From NCBI GenBank assembly GCA_934512105.1, contig CAKSWQ010000029.1, positions 1 through 28,078 of the forward strand: 28,078 bases of DNA, written 5' to 3'. Below are positions 1 through 8,359 of the stretch, piece by piece. Source of the stretch: an uncultured Faecalibacterium sp. Its GTDB lineage: Bacteria > Bacillota > Clostridia > Oscillospirales > Ruminococcaceae. Numbering within the stretch: the first letter of the stretch is position 1; every line of letters begins with the position of its first letter. The notes under the pieces are model-generated. The model was not told where the DNA came from. It saw only the letters and a program-made list of their open reading frames with translations, and ran no database searches. The position numbers and the translations under genes were made by a program.

Positions 1-1236
1 ACCCCGCTGGAGGACAGCTTCAGCTGCAACTTCAACATTCTGGTGTCCGGTCAGCCCCGGGTCATGGGCGTGCGGGAGATTTTGAAGGAGTGGACGGCCT
101 TCCGCGTCGAGTGCGTGCGCCGCCGCACCTACTACGACCTGCACGGCAAGGAAAAGCGGCTGCACCTGCTGCAGGGTCTGGCCGCCATTCTGCTGGATAT
201 CGACAAGGCCATCCATATCATCCGCACCACCGAGGAGGAGACCGAGGTGGTGCCCAACCTGATGATCGGCTTTGGCATTGACGAAGTGCAGGCAGACTAT
301 GTGGCAGAGATCAAGCTGCGCCATCTGAACCGGGAATACATCCTCAAGCGCACCGGCGAGATCGAGCAGCTGGAAAAGGACATTGCAGACCTGAACGATG
401 TGCTGGCAAAGCCCGCCCGCATCCGCCGCATCATCATCAATGAACTAAACGATGTAGCGAAAAAATACGGCAAGCCCCGTTGCAGCGAAATTTTGTACGA
501 CCTGCCGGAGGAGGACGCCGCCGCCGAGGAAGAGGCCGTGCCGGACTATCCGGTGACCGTGTTCTTTACCCGGGAGGGATACTTTAAAAAGATCCCGCCC
601 CAGAGCCTGCGTACTGCCGGTGCTCACAAGCTGAAGGAGGGCGACGAGATCATCCAGCAGCTGGAGACCCGCAACAACGTGGAGGCACTGTTCTTTACGG
701 ACAAACAGCAGGTGTACAAGGTGCGTCTGGCAGAGCTGGAGGATGGCAAGGTGGCCCAGATGGGCATCTTCATCCCGGGACGGCTGGGCATGGACGAGGG
801 CGAAAACGTGCTGAGCATGGTCATCACCGGCGATTACAGCGGCTTTATGCTGTTCTTCTTTGCCAGCGGCAAGTGCGCTAAAATCCCCCTCAGCTCCTAC
901 GCTACCAAGCAGAACCGCCGCAAGCTGCTGAAGGCGTACAGCGATAAGGAACCGCTTGCCATGATGCTCTACCTGCCGGAGGAGACCGAGCTTGCTATCC
1001 GCACCAGCGCCAGCCGAATGCTGCTGGTGGGCACGGCGCAGATCGCCGCCAAGACCACCCGCGACAGTCAGGGCGTGGCGGTGGTCACCCTGAAAAAGAA
1101 CCAGACCATCGCCTCGGTGGTGTCGGCGGATACTTTGGAACTGGCCAACCCCCACCGTTACCGTGTGCGCAGCCTGCCCGCCACCGGTGCGCTGATCCGC
1201 GCCGAGGACGAGGGCGAGCAGATGAGTCTGCTTTGA
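1..1236 (+). CDS. parC: DNA topoisomerase IV (ParC-like) subunit A, 3' part
   Basis: Type IIA topoisomerase A subunit, which breaks and rejoins DNA and works with a ParE/GyrB-type ATPase to decatenate or relax DNA. The frame is open to the left edge, so the 5' end with the catalytic tyrosine is outside the window. The visible part starts in the tower/coiled-coil region and contains the typical stretch around IKLRHLNREYILKRTGEIEQ. It ends in a C-terminal domain with several beta-pinwheel-like repeats (for example FFTREGYFKKI, FFTDKQQVYKV, FFFASGKCAKI). No GyrA box (QRRGGKG) is visible in the C-terminal domain, which favours ParC over GyrA. The family is certain; the ParC/GyrA choice is an inference. 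Confidence 0.85.
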   Translation, partial: TPLEDSFSCNFNILVSGQPRVMGVREILKEWTAFRVECVRRRTYYDLHGKEKRLHLLQGLAAILLDIDKAIHIIRTTEEETEVVPNLMIGFGIDEVQADYVAEIKLRHLNREYILKRTGEIEQLEKDIADLNDVLAKPARIRRIIINELNDVAKKYGKPRCSEILYDLPEEDAAAEEEAVPDYPVTVFFTREGYFKKIPPQSLRTAGAHKLKEGDEIIQQLETRNNVEALFFTDKQQVYKVRLAELEDGKVAQMGIFIPGRLGMDEGENVLSMVITGDYSGFMLFFFASGKCAKIPLSSYATKQNRRKLLKAYSDKEPLAMMLYLPEETELAIRTSASRMLLVGTAQIAAKTTRDSQGVAVVTLKKNQTIASVVSADTLELANPHRYRVRSLPATGALIRAEDEGEQMSLL

Positions 1237-1242
1237 TTGGCA

Positions 1243-1353
1243 GGCAGCGGGGAGTTTTCCTTCGCAAATGAGCCCGGAACCCCCTGTTCCGCCCCAGTGC
1301 TGCGCGCCGGGGCCCCACTTCGCCGGAATTTGCTCAGGAAACTCCCCGCCGCC
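1243..1353. repeat. Long imperfect inverted repeat after parC
   Basis: The arm at 1243-1260 (GGCAGCGGGGAGTTTTCC) is nearly complementary to 1337-1353 (GGAAACTCCCCGCCGCC). Just inside, GCAAAT at 1264-1269 pairs with ATTTGC at 1328-1333. The whole could fold as a hairpin of about 110 nt beginning seven bases after the parC stop. No T-run follows, so it is not a simple intrinsic terminator. Confidence 0.6.
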
Positions 1354-1366
1354 TTTCCGAAAAGTC

Positions 1367-1432
1367 CCCTCCCGTGAAAAAGTAATTCCGAAACGACCGC
1401 AGTCGTTTCGGAATTACAAATTATAAAAAATT
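1367..1432. repeat. CGCA-loop palindrome, copy 1
   Basis: A perfect 16-bp inverted repeat (1382-1397 with 1402-1417) closes a CGCA loop (1398-1401). It is flanked by CCCCTCCCGTGAAAAA on the left and an A/T-rich AAATTATAAAAAATT on the right. The same architecture recurs at 6881-6943 and, inverted, at 14133-14197. Read on the minus strand the stem is followed by TTTTT, but no minus-strand gene ends here, so a terminator role is not obvious for this copy. Confidence 0.8.
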
Positions 1433-1500
1433 TCCGCTGTTAATGTCAGAGCGAAGCGGAGACAATTTTAAATCGTTGAGCCTGAAAAGAGGAAGCAGTC

Positions 1501-1986
1501 ATGCAAAATATCGACCTGATCTGTGTGGGCAAGCTGAACGCCAAATATTTTGCCGAGGGCGTGGCAGAGTACCAGAAGCGTCTGGCGGCCTTTGCCGCCT
1601 TCCGCATCATTGAACTGCCGGAGGAAAAGATCGAGGAGAAAAATGCCTCGGACGCCGTGGTGAAAAAGGCGCTGGATAAGGAGGGAAAATCCATCCTTTC
1701 CAATGTGCGCAAGGGTGCTGCTATCGTGGCCATGTGCATCGAGGGCAAGCAGATCTCCTCCGACGAACTGGCGCAGTTTTTGGCGCAGCGCGCCGGCAGC
1801 GGGGCAGGGGATGTGGCCTTTGTTATCGGCTCGTCCCACGGCCTGTCCGACGAGGTGAAAAAAGCCGCTGCCCTCAAATTCAGCATGGGGCGCATCACCA
1901 TGCCCCATCAGCTGGCGCGGCTGGTGCTCACCGAGCAGATCTACCGCGCCTGCACCATCAATGCGGGCATGAAGTACCACAAGTAA
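1501..1986 (+). CDS. rlmH: RlmH, 23S rRNA pseudouridine-1915 N3-methyltransferase
   Basis: SPOUT-class methyltransferase that methylates pseudouridine 1915 in helix 69 of 23S rRNA using S-adenosylmethionine. The 161-residue length matches the family. The N-terminus (IDLICVGKL) and the C-terminal knot (FVIGSSHGLSDEV, then MPHQLARLVLTEQIYRA and a terminal YHK) are typical. The glycine motif reads GSSHG instead of the more usual GGSxG. An AGGAAG ribosome-binding site lies seven bases upstream of the ATG. The gene stands alone: about 260 bp of hairpin-rich DNA precedes it and a strong terminator follows. Confidence 0.95.
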   Translation: MQNIDLICVGKLNAKYFAEGVAEYQKRLAAFAAFRIIELPEEKIEEKNASDAVVKKALDKEGKSILSNVRKGAAIVAMCIEGKQISSDELAQFLAQRAGSGAGDVAFVIGSSHGLSDEVKKAAALKFSMGRITMPHQLARLVLTEQIYRACTINAGMKYHK

Positions 1987-2000
1987 AGGATCATTTTTGG

Positions 2001-2038
2001 CTCCCGGAGCGTTCGCAGGCGCTCCGGGAGTTCTTTTT
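2001..2038 (+). terminator. Intrinsic terminator of rlmH
   Basis: An 11-bp GC-rich stem, CTCCCGGAGCG (2001-2011) with CGCTCCGGGAG (2020-2030), is followed by TTCTTTTT. It lies 14 bases past the rlmH stop codon. Confidence 0.9.
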
Positions 2039-2163
2039 ACAAAAACATGTAAAACCTGCCGGAAAAGTAATTTTTGGCTTTTCTTTTGGAACAGTTTTTA
2101 TTATACTGATAGCGTGGAGCATTCTATTACAAAAAGCAGCAAAAAACACAGGATGGAAGAACC

Positions 2164-3000
2164 ATGAAAAAACACAGAAGAGGACTGCGGCTGGCGGCCT
2201 GTCTGCTGGCGCTGGCAATGTGTGCGGCGCTGCTTTGCAGCTGCAGGCGCACCGGAAAAGCTGACGACTATACGGCTGCAATGCCGGTCATCGTGGTGGG
2301 CAGCGATAACTACCCGCCCTTCAACTATATGGGCACGGACGGTGCGCCCACCGGCATTGACGTGGAACTGGCCACCGAGGCGTTCGGGCGGCTGGGCTAC
2401 CGGGTGAAATTTGTGACCATCGACTGGGAAAAGAAAAAGGAACTGGTGGAAAACGGCACCATCGACTGCATCTGGGGCAGCTTTTCCATGGATGGCCGCG
2501 AGGAAGAATACCACTGGGCAGGGCCTTATCTGTACAGCCGTCAGGTGGTGGCCGTGCGCTCTGACAGCGACATCTACACCTTGCAGGATCTGGACGGCAA
2601 GGTGGTGGCGGTGCAGTCCACCACAAAGCCGGAGGAACTGTTTTTGAACGCAGAGCAGAATGGTCTGCCCCGGCCGCGCAGGCTGTATTCCCTGCAGAAC
2701 CGGGATCTGCTCTACACCACCCTCATCAAGGGCTATGCGGATGCTTTGGCCGCCCACGAAAGCGCCATCCGGCAGTTCATGAAGGATTACAGCGTAGAAT
2801 ACCGCATTCTGTCGGAGCCGCTGATGACGGCGCGGCTGGGCGTTGCCTTTGCCAAGGATCGCAGCGATGACCTGCCGCAGCAGCTGACGGAGGTTTTCCA
2901 AGGGATGCTGGCAGACGGCACCGTCCGGCAGATCGTGAGCCGCTATCTGGACGACCCCGGGCACTATCTGGATGGACTGGAGGACAGCACCCATGCATGA
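2164..3000 (+). CDS. Family 3 extracellular solute-binding lipoprotein
   Basis: Binding protein of the amino-acid type (SBP_bac_3 fold), 278 residues. It has a basic N-terminus, a hydrophobic signal segment and a lipobox LCSC with Cys27 as the likely lipidated residue, so it is probably anchored outside the membrane. The motif VGSDNYPPFNYMGTDGAPTG and the later DLDGKVVAVQSTT are characteristic. No ABC permease or ATPase for uptake lies nearby. Instead the gene overlaps the next one, a hybrid histidine kinase, by eight bases. This suggests it delivers a small-molecule signal to the kinase rather than importing nutrients. The ligand cannot be predicted. The start is set by ATG after GGAAG. Confidence 0.9.
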   Translation: MKKHRRGLRLAACLLALAMCAALLCSCRRTGKADDYTAAMPVIVVGSDNYPPFNYMGTDGAPTGIDVELATEAFGRLGYRVKFVTIDWEKKKELVENGTIDCIWGSFSMDGREEEYHWAGPYLYSRQVVAVRSDSDIYTLQDLDGKVVAVQSTTKPEELFLNAEQNGLPRPRRLYSLQNRDLLYTTLIKGYADALAAHESAIRQFMKDYSVEYRILSEPLMTARLGVAFAKDRSDDLPQQLTEVFQGMLADGTVRQIVSRYLDDPGHYLDGLEDSTHA

Positions 3001-5197
3001 CGGAATGGAAAAAGGTTCACAGGTCATCAGCCGGAAGCAGCACATTCTGATCTGTGCGCTTGCCGGGTTGCTGATGCTGGGCGGCGTGCTGGGGCTTTCG
3101 GCCCACAGCGACCTGCAAAATGCAGAAAAGCAGTTTGAGGATACCATCAGCTATGTTAAGGAGCAGTGCACCGGCTACGACAACCTGAATCTTGCCTCCG
3201 AGACCAAAAGTCTGATGCGGATGATGGAAAACGCCCAGCATCTGTGCAGCGAGATCGCCCGGGACCGGCAGGAGGACCCCGGGCGGGTGCTGGACGATGC
3301 TGCTATGGAAGGATATTTGCAGGATTATACCCTCAGCGGCATTCTTGTGCTTTCGGCAGAGGGCAAAATCTTGTGCGGTGCTTCCCAGGATGGCCGGGCA
3401 GCTGACCCGCAGATCCGGGAGCAGATGGAAGCGCAGCTGGCCGGTTCTATCGTGCTGAAGGTGGCCGACCACCCGGAGCAAATCTACGCCGGGCGGACGG
3501 AAAATGAGGATGGCTCCTATGTGGACACCGCCGCCTGCGCCCGGAAGGACGGGGAAGGGGTGATCGTGGTGTACTACTGCACCACGGCAGAATATGTGCG
3601 CAATTACAGCCTTTCCTACCAGAACTGCGTGCAGGGCTATAACCCTGCCGTGGACGGCACCATTGTGGTGACCCGGGGTGACCGCATCGTGGCCAGCAAT
3701 GACCCCTCTCTGCTGGATACCACCGTAGACGAAAACCCCACTCTTTCTGCCTTAAAAGCGCGCAGCACCAACGGCGGCATGATCCATGTGCACAGCACCA
3801 CCGGACAGCAGTATGCCTACGGCATCGTGGGGCAGGGACGCAGCTTTTATATCTACGTCTACCGCCCGGAGCGGGAGGTGTATGTCTCTACCATGCGCAA
3901 TGTGAGCATGGCTGCCTTTGCTTACATGGTCGTCCTGTTTCTGCTGCAATTGCTGCGCGGCAAGACCGACCAGCGCTACCGGGAGCAGCAGCTGCGCCGG
4001 GAGCAGGAGTATCAGGAGACCCTCAAGGCAGCTGCGCTGAAAGCAGAGAGCGCAAACCTTGCCAAAACCGAGTTTTTGCAGCGCATGAGCCACGATATCC
4101 GCACTCCCATCAACGGCATCCGGGGCATGGTGGAGATCGGCGACCGCTGCCCGGAGGATATGGCACGGCAGGCCGACTGCCGCAAAAAGATCTGGGAGGC
4201 CTCCACCCTGCTGCTGGAGCTGGTGAACGAGGTGCTGGACATGGGCAAGCTGGAGTCCGGCGAGGTCGTGCTGGAAAGTGTGCCCTTTGATCTGCCCGAG
4301 CTGATGCACGAGATCACGGACGTGCTGGAAAAACAGGCGGCAGAGCGCGGCATCGTGCTGCACCGGGAATACGGCAGGCTGCCGCATCCCCGGCTGGTGG
4401 GCAGCCCACTGCACGTCAAGCGGCTGCTGATGAATGTGCTCAGCAACGCCATCAAGTATAACCGGGAAAAGGGCCGGGTGATGCTGGACTGCTTTGAGCT
4501 GAGCAGCACCGGGGACAAGGTGCAGATCTGCTTTGTCTGTGCAGATACCGGCATCGGCATGAGCGAGGAGTTCCAGAAGCGGATGTTTGAGCCCTTTGCG
4601 CAGGAGAATACCGGGGCGCGCTCGGTATACGGCGGCACCGGCCTTGGAATGTCCATTACAAAAAGCCTTGTGGATAAGATCGGCGGCACCATCGGGGTGG
4701 AAAGCAAGCAGGGCATAGGCACCACCTACACCATCACCCTGCCCTTTACGATTGACAATACCGAGGCCGCAGAACCGGAGCGGCAGCAGACAGACCTTAC
4801 CGTGCTGCAGGGGCGGCAGCTGCTGCTGGCCGAGGATAACGCCCTGAACATGGAGATCATGGAGTTTTTGCTGAACGATGTGGGCATAAAGGTGACCAAA
4901 GCCACCGATGGACAACAGGCGGTGGAGGCCTTTGCGGCCTCGCCGGTGGGCGGCTTTGATGCCATCCTGATGGACGTGATGATGCCGGTGCGGGACGGCC
5001 ACGAGGCCACCCGCGCCATCCGCGCCATGGACCGCCCGGACGCAGAGAGCATCCCCATCTTTGCCATGACGGCGAACGCCTTTACAGAGGATCGCCGTAA
5101 AGCACTGGAATCCGGTATGAACGAGCACCTGCCCAAGCCCATCGACCCGGATGAATTGTACCGCCTGCTGGTAAAATACCTGACAGAGCGCGGCTGA
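2993..5197 (+). CDS. Hybrid sensor histidine kinase with receiver domain
   Basis: Membrane-bound hybrid kinase of 734 residues. A first membrane segment lies near residues 17-36, followed by an extracellular Cache/PAS-like region of about 260 residues and a second membrane segment near 302-320. The cytoplasmic part has a HisKA domain with phospho-accepting His367 ([13 protein letters not shown]), an HATPase domain ([25 protein letters not shown]), and a C-terminal receiver with Asp661 (ILMDVMMP) and the lysine of LPKPID. No HTH or other output domain is present, so the phosphate must go to a partner encoded elsewhere. An in-frame ATG at 2972 exists, but ATG 2993 is preferred because GGAGG (2979-2983) sits nine bases before it. 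The start lies inside the end of the binding-protein gene, indicating translational coupling. Confidence 0.92.
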   Translation: MHDGMEKGSQVISRKQHILICALAGLLMLGGVLGLSAHSDLQNAEKQFEDTISYVKEQCTGYDNLNLASETKSLMRMMENAQHLCSEIARDRQEDPGRVLDDAAMEGYLQDYTLSGILVLSAEGKILCGASQDGRAADPQIREQMEAQLAGSIVLKVADHPEQIYAGRTENEDGSYVDTAACARKDGEGVIVVYYCTTAEYVRNYSLSYQNCVQGYNPAVDGTIVVTRGDRIVASNDPSLLDTTVDENPTLSALKARSTNGGMIHVHSTTGQQYAYGIVGQGRSFYIYVYRPEREVYVSTMRNVSMAAFAYMVVLFLLQLLRGKTDQRYREQQLRREQEYQETLKAAALKAESANLAKTEFLQRMSHDIRTPINGIRGMVEIGDRCPEDMARQADCRKKIWEASTLLLELVNEVLDMGKLESGEVVLESVPFDLPELMHEITDVLEKQAAERGIVLHREYGRLPHPRLVGSPLHVKRLLMNVLSNAIKYNREKGRVMLDCFELSSTGDKVQICFVCADTGIGMSEEFQKRMFEPFAQENTGARSVYGGTGLGMSITKSLVDKIGGTIGVESKQGIGTTYTITLPFTIDNTEAAEPERQQTDLTVLQGRQLLLAEDNALNMEIMEFLLNDVGIKVTKATDGQQAVEAFAASPVGGFDAILMDVMMPVRDGHEATRAIRAMDRPDAESIPIFAMTANAFTEDRRKALESGMNEHLPKPIDPDELYRLLVKYLTERG

Positions 5198-5211
5198 GCC
5201 ATTTGCCGGGC

Positions 5212-5240
5212 TTTACAAGCGGGGCAAAACATGGTACAGT
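5212..5240 (+). promoter_or_regulatory. Putative sigma-A promoter of glyS
   Basis: TTTACA (5212-5217) and TACAGT (5235-5240) are separated by 17 bp, placing the transcript start about 100 bases before the glyS start codon. No T-box leader is recognisable in that interval. Confidence 0.55.
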
Positions 5241-5352
5241 AAATATACTGTGCTTGTGCAAGCCGCAGGCACGCCCGGCGGTGGGGAAAGCCGTCGGCAC
5301 ACAACACGATACGACACGGCAAACCAGCCGCGGACGGAAAGGATGTACTACA

Positions 5353-6774
5353 ATGGAACAGAGCGAAAAGACCCTTGATATGATCGTCAATCTCTGCAAG
5401 AACCGTGGTTATGTGTTCCCCGGTTCCGAGATCTACGGCGGTCTGGCTAACAGCTGGGACTACGGCCCCCTTGGCGTGGAGTTCAAGAACAACGTCAAAA
5501 AGGCATGGCTGAAAAAGTTTGTGCAGGAAAGCCCCTATAACGTGGGCTTGGATGCTGCCATCATCATGAACCCCCAGACCTGGGTGACCACCGGCCATGT
5601 GTCCAGCTTCTCGGACCCCCTGCTGGACTGCCGCGCCTGCAAGGCACGCCACCGCGCCGACAAGCTGATCGGTGAGGAGCACCCCGAGGTGAACGTGGAC
5701 GCCATGAGCTTTGACGAGATGGATGCTTTCATCGCAGAGCACGAGGATATCGTCTGCCCCGTCTGCGGCAAGCACGATTTTACCCCCATCCGCAAGTTCA
5801 ACCTGATGTTCAAGACCGCCATCGGCGTGACCGAGGATAGCTCTTCCACCTGCTATCTGCGTCCCGAGACCGCACAGGGCATCTTTGTCAACTTTGCCAA
5901 CATCCAGCGCACCACCCGCCGCAAGCTGCCCTTCGGCGTGTGTCAGGTGGGCAAGGCTTTCCGCAACGAGATCACCCCGGGCAACTTCACCTTCCGCACC
6001 CGCGAGTTCGAGCAGATGGAGTGCGAGTTCTTCTGCAAGCCCGGCACCGATCTGGACTGGTTCGCTTACTGGAAGGACTACTGCGAGAACTGGCTGCTGA
6101 GCCTTGGCATCAAGAAGGAGCACCTGCGCCTGCGTGACCACGAGCCTGCAGAGCTGGCCTTCTACAGCCGCGCTACCACCGATATCGAGTACGCCTTCCC
6201 GTTCACCGACTGGGGCGAGCTGTGGGGCATTGCAGACCGTACCAACTACGACCTGACCCGCCATCAGGAGGCTTCCGGCAAGAGCCTGGAGTACTTCGAC
6301 AGCGAGACCAACGAGCACTACATCCCCTACGTCATCGAGCCCTCTCTGGGCTGCGACCGTGTGGCGCTGGCCTTCCTGTGCGAGGCCTACGACGAGGAGC
6401 ACCTGACCGACAGCAAGGGCAAGGAGGATGTCCGCACCGTGCTGCGTCTGCATCCGGCTCTGGCTCCCTACAAGTGCGCCGTGCTGCCCCTGAGCAAGAA
6501 GCTGGGCGAAAAGGCCATGGAGATCCGCAACGAGCTGAGCAAGTACTTTATGGTAGACTACGACGATACCGGTTCTATCGGCAAGCGTTACCGCCGTGAG
6601 GACGAGATCGGCACCCCGTTCTGCATCACTGTGGACTTTGACACTGTGGGCGACGAGGCCAAGGGCATTGCTGCCGACAACTGCGTCACCGTCCGCGACC
6701 GCGACACCATGGAGCAGGTGCGTATGCCTATCAGCGAGCTGAAGAGCTACATCGAAAGCAAGATTGAGTTCTAA
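5353..6774 (+). CDS. glyS: Glycyl-tRNA synthetase, homodimeric type
   Basis: Class II aminoacyl-tRNA synthetase charging tRNA-Gly, of the alpha-2 type shared with archaea and eukaryotes rather than the alpha2-beta2 type. It has 473 residues. Visible features are the N-terminal [14 protein letters not shown], the motif [20 protein letters not shown] with further cysteines (CPVCG) that may bind zinc, motif 2 (GKAFRNEI ... [14 protein letters not shown]), motif 3 ([13 protein letters not shown]) and a C-terminal anticodon-binding domain beginning near [11 protein letters not shown]. The frame is open back to 5203, but ATG 5353 gives the family N-terminus and has AAAGGA upstream. Codon use is strongly biased, as expected for an abundant protein. 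A bidirectional terminator follows. Confidence 0.95.
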   Translation: MEQSEKTLDMIVNLCKNRGYVFPGSEIYGGLANSWDYGPLGVEFKNNVKKAWLKKFVQESPYNVGLDAAIIMNPQTWVTTGHVSSFSDPLLDCRACKARHRADKLIGEEHPEVNVDAMSFDEMDAFIAEHEDIVCPVCGKHDFTPIRKFNLMFKTAIGVTEDSSSTCYLRPETAQGIFVNFANIQRTTRRKLPFGVCQVGKAFRNEITPGNFTFRTREFEQMECEFFCKPGTDLDWFAYWKDYCENWLLSLGIKKEHLRLRDHEPAELAFYSRATTDIEYAFPFTDWGELWGIADRTNYDLTRHQEASGKSLEYFDSETNEHYIPYVIEPSLGCDRVALAFLCEAYDEEHLTDSKGKEDVRTVLRLHPALAPYKCAVLPLSKKLGEKAMEIRNELSKYFMVDYDDTGSIGKRYRREDEIGTPFCITVDFDTVGDEAKGIAADNCVTVRDRDTMEQVRMPISELKSYIESKIEF

Positions 6775-6792
6775 AAAAATACACTGCTACGC

Positions 6793-6832
6793 AAAAGCAG
6801 CCCCGCCGGTGCACCGGCGGGGCTGCTTTTTT
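6793..6832. terminator. Bidirectional terminator between glyS and hisS
   Basis: A perfect 18-bp inverted repeat, 6793-6810 with 6813-6830, has a GC-rich centre and terminal A-run/T-run, so it can end transcription from both directions. It lies 18 bases past the glyS stop, between convergent genes. Confidence 0.92.
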
Positions 6833-6880
6833 AGTGTTGTGATGGCTGCTTGTGGCTTCAGATGCCGCTACTCTCTGCGA

Positions 6881-6943
6881 CCCTTCCTGTGAAAAAGTGG
6901 CCCGGAAACATCCGCAGATGTTTCTGAGCCACAAATTTTAAAA
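6881..6943 (-). repeat. CGCA-loop palindrome, copy 2; likely hisS terminator
   Basis: The stem 6897-6912 pairs with 6917-6932 around a CGCA loop (16 positions, one mismatch and one G-T pair). Flanks are CCCTTCCTGTGAAAAA and AAATTTTAAAA. On the minus strand the hairpin is followed by TTTTT (complement of 6892-6896) and lies 23 bases past the end of hisS, so here it probably acts as the hisS terminator. Confidence 0.75.
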
Positions 6944-6955
6944 TCATCAGGCAGG

Positions 6956-8197
6956 TTACTGCTGGGCGAAGATCTTTACCTCGTCCTTGTCCATAAAGGC
7001 GGCACCTGCAAAGCCTGCGGCTTCTAGCTGACCCAGCTGCTTGCCCAGCTTTTTGCCCTGCGGCAGCACGGTGACATTGTACTGCTCGCGCAGCGCGGCG
7101 GCCTTGCTCAGCACGGCAGGGAAGTCAACGTCCTTGCCGTACAGCAGGGCGATCTTCTGCTTTGCACCGGGGATCTGGTAGCCCTGCTCCAGCAGAATGC
7201 CGCACACCCGCTCGAAGCCGATGGAGAAGCCCACGGCGGGCACCTGCACGCCAAGGAACTTGCCCACCATGTTATCGTAGCGTCCGCCGCCTGCCACAGC
7301 ACCGCTGAACTGCGGGCAGGTCACCTCGAACACCATGCCGGTGTAGTAGCCCTGACCGCGCACCAGACTGGGGCAGTAGGCCACCTGATAGCGGCCAGCA
7401 GCCAGCGTGTTGGCGGTGGCCAGCACATACTTCAGGTCATCAGCGATGGCGGGGTCGGCGCAGCGGGCGGCTACGGCGTCCAGCGTTACGTCCCCGGTGG
7501 CAATAAAGTCTGCCAGTGCGCGGATGGCAGCTTCCGGCAGCTGCTTCTCGGTCAGCTCGGCCTTTACTCCCTCGGCACCGATCTTGTCCATCTTGTCAAA
7601 GGTGATGCAGACGGAGTCCAGCGTGTCGGCGGCAAAGCCCATGCTCTCCAGCATCCCGCGCAGGATGCGGCGGTCGTTGATGTTGACGGTAAAGCCGGTA
7701 AAGCCGATGTTCAGCAGCGCGCGGGTGGTCACGTCGATCAGCTCCACCTCGGCGTTGGGGGAAGCATCGCCCAGAATGTCGATGTCGCACTGCACGAACT
7801 CGCGCAGACGGCCCTTCTGCGGGCGCTCGGCGCGGAACACCCGGTCGGTCTGGATGACCTTGAAGGGGCTGGGCAGCTTATCCTTGTTGGCGGCGTAGTA
7901 GCGGCTCAGAGGCAGGGTAAGGTCGTAGCGCAGACCCATGTCGGACAGCTGCTTGGGGTCGCCGGTGTTCAGGGCGGCGGTCAGCTTGTCGCCGCGCTTG
8001 AGCACCTTGAAGATCAGGTTCAGGTTGTCGCCGCCGTCGGACTTGTCCAGATTCTCCATATCCTCCAGCATGGGGGTGGAGATGCGCTCAAAACCGGCGG
8101 AGCGGTAGGTCTCCAGAATCTTGCCCTGAATGTAATCGCGCAGGGTCTGCTCAGCGGGCAGCAGGTCCCGCATACCCTTCAAAGCCTGTGTTTTCAT
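6956..8197 (-). CDS. hisS: Histidyl-tRNA synthetase
   Basis: Class II synthetase charging tRNA-His, 413 residues. Diagnostic segments are GMRDLLP at the N-terminus, MGLRYDLTLPLSRYYA, motif 2 with DRVFRAERPQKGRLREFVQC, GGGRYDNMVGKF and VGFSIGFERV (motif 3). The histidine-binding signature reads LVRGQGYYTG rather than the classical LVRGLDYYTG; from memory, RGxGYYTG variants occur in some Clostridia. The C-terminal anticodon-binding domain looks short, ending at DEVKIFAQQ about 80 residues after motif 3. A HisZ-type paralogue (regulatory subunit of ATP phosphoribosyltransferase) was considered, but retention of the YYTG loop and the C-terminal domain favours a synthetase. The start ATG has GAGGAA eight bases upstream. 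Confidence 0.88.
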   Translation of the reverse strand: MKTQALKGMRDLLPAEQTLRDYIQGKILETYRSAGFERISTPMLEDMENLDKSDGGDNLNLIFKVLKRGDKLTAALNTGDPKQLSDMGLRYDLTLPLSRYYAANKDKLPSPFKVIQTDRVFRAERPQKGRLREFVQCDIDILGDASPNAEVELIDVTTRALLNIGFTGFTVNINDRRILRGMLESMGFAADTLDSVCITFDKMDKIGAEGVKAELTEKQLPEAAIRALADFIATGDVTLDAVAARCADPAIADDLKYVLATANTLAAGRYQVAYCPSLVRGQGYYTGMVFEVTCPQFSGAVAGGGRYDNMVGKFLGVQVPAVGFSIGFERVCGILLEQGYQIPGAKQKIALLYGKDVDFPAVLSKAAALREQYNVTVLPQGKKLGKQLGQLEAAGFAGAAFMDKDEVKIFAQQ

Positions 8198-8228
8198 AAC
8201 AGTAATTCCTCGCTATCTGTAAATTGTA

Positions 8229-8257
8229 CCCGCCCTCGATGCTTGAAAAGGGGCGGG
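8229..8257 (-). promoter_or_regulatory. GC hairpin in the hisS leader
   Basis: CCCGCCC (8229-8235) and GGGCGGG (8251-8257) can pair in the untranslated leader of hisS, about 30 bases before the start codon. No T-run follows, so attenuation is not evident; it may simply stabilise or mask the leader. Confidence 0.4.
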
Positions 8258-8282
8258 AGCGTTTTTAACTCAGTACTTTATC

Positions 8283-8310
8283 ATTATAAAGGATAATGCC
8301 GGATTGTCAA
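8283..8310 (-). promoter_or_regulatory. Sigma-A promoter of hisS
   Basis: On the minus strand a perfect TTGACA (complement of 8305-8310) and a perfect TATAAT (complement of 8283-8288) are separated by 16 bp. The transcript would begin roughly 80 bases before the hisS start codon. Confidence 0.85.
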
Positions 8311-8359
8311 TCCAAATGGGCACACTATCGCAAATTGCACAAATCTTTGAGGTGAAAGT

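Noticed and set aside
5203..5352. N-terminal extension of glycyl-tRNA synthetase by 50 codons
   Set aside because: It covers the promoter, lacks a ribosome-binding site, and the family begins at the ATG at 5353.
5241..5352. T-box leader for glyS
   Set aside because: The leader is only about 100 bases and has no T-box core or terminator.
6956..8197. HisZ, the regulatory subunit of ATP phosphoribosyltransferase
   Set aside because: The protein keeps the YYTG loop, motif 2 and a C-terminal domain that HisZ proteins usually lack, and no histidine biosynthesis genes are nearby.
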